From positions 1 to 5,139 of the forward strand of contig JAFVRU010000150.1 in NCBI GenBank assembly GCA_017504065.1: a DNA stretch of 5,139 bases, given 5' to 3'. Source of the stretch: Clostridia bacterium. GTDB taxonomy: Bacteria > Bacillota > Clostridia > Christensenellales > Borkfalkiaceae. Shown here piece after piece: positions 5,057 through 5,139 of this stretch. Both the position numbers and the translations under genes were made by a program. The first letter of the stretch is position 1, and the number at the start of each line of letters is the position of its first letter. The notes under the pieces were generated by a model, which saw only the letters and a list, made by a program, of their open reading frames with translations, searched no databases and was not told where the DNA came from.

Positions 5057-5139
5057 TTAAAGATTTCGCTTCAATACGCGGCGGATATTCCCGAAAAATC
5101 CGGAATATTTTCTCGTTACGTCGTACAGTTTCCGTTTAC
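5057..5139 (-). CDS. 3' end of an unidentified leftward gene (partial)
   Basis: One minus-strand frame is open from the window edge for 26 codons and ends at TAA (5059-5057). The visible C-terminus is strongly basic, with pieces such as LYDVTRKYSGFFG and IRRVLKRNL. The other two frames stop almost at once. The stop falls just before the Shine-Dalgarno site of the 77-aa gene, the usual arrangement inside an operon, which supports its being real. The tail is too short to identify the family. Confidence 0.65.
   Translation of the reverse strand, partial: KRKLYDVTRKYSGFFGNIRRVLKRNL

Overview
The window looks like chromosomal DNA from an anaerobic Bacillota, probably Clostridia-like and perhaps from a gut or rumen environment. 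This is inferred from strong AAGGAG-type ribosome binding sites, AT-rich intergenic DNA with near-perfect vegetative promoters (TTGACA-17-TATAAT), a DegV-family protein, and a domain-permuted GH3 glycosidase of the type described in Ruminococcus and Butyrivibrio. The cysteine-rich cytosolic glycosidase also fits an anaerobe. The species cannot be named from the sequence. There is no sign of phage, insertion sequence, CRISPR array, tRNA or rRNA.

Layout, left to right. (1) Positions 1-28 are the first nine codons of a leftward gene that leaves the window. It has its own perfect-consensus promoter and a small hairpin touching its Shine-Dalgarno site. (2) Positions 29-360 are a divergent, AT-rich control region. 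Besides the two gene promoters it holds a perfect 22-bp palindrome that contains the -10 box of a possible third promoter, directed leftward. (3) Positions 361-1047 (+) encode TrmO, the tRNA t6A37 methyltransferase. Its perfect promoter predicts transcription starting exactly on the A of the ATG, so the mRNA may be leaderless. (4) Positions 1052-1090 form an 18-bp perfect hairpin that can terminate both converging genes. (5) Positions 1100-3730 (-) encode a large GH3 glycosidase whose domain order is the reverse of the common one. (6) Positions 3731-3860 hold its promoter and the terminator of the next gene. (7) Positions 3861-4736 (-) encode a DegV-family fatty-acid-binding protein. (8) Positions 4808-5041 (-) encode a 77-residue protein of unknown function. 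(9) Positions 5057-5139 (-) are the 3' end of a further gene.

The three right-hand leftward genes (partial gene, 77-aa protein, degV) are close together and probably co-transcribed. A hairpin two bases after the degV stop ends that unit. The GH3 gene is most likely a single-gene unit, with its own promoter on one side and the shared terminator on the other. No pathway links all the genes: one modifies tRNA, one hydrolyses glycosides, one probably carries fatty acids, and the rest are unknown. The most interesting points are the predicted leaderless trmO transcript, the palindrome-covered promoter, and the permuted GH3 enzyme with an unusual residue near its presumed acid/base glutamate.
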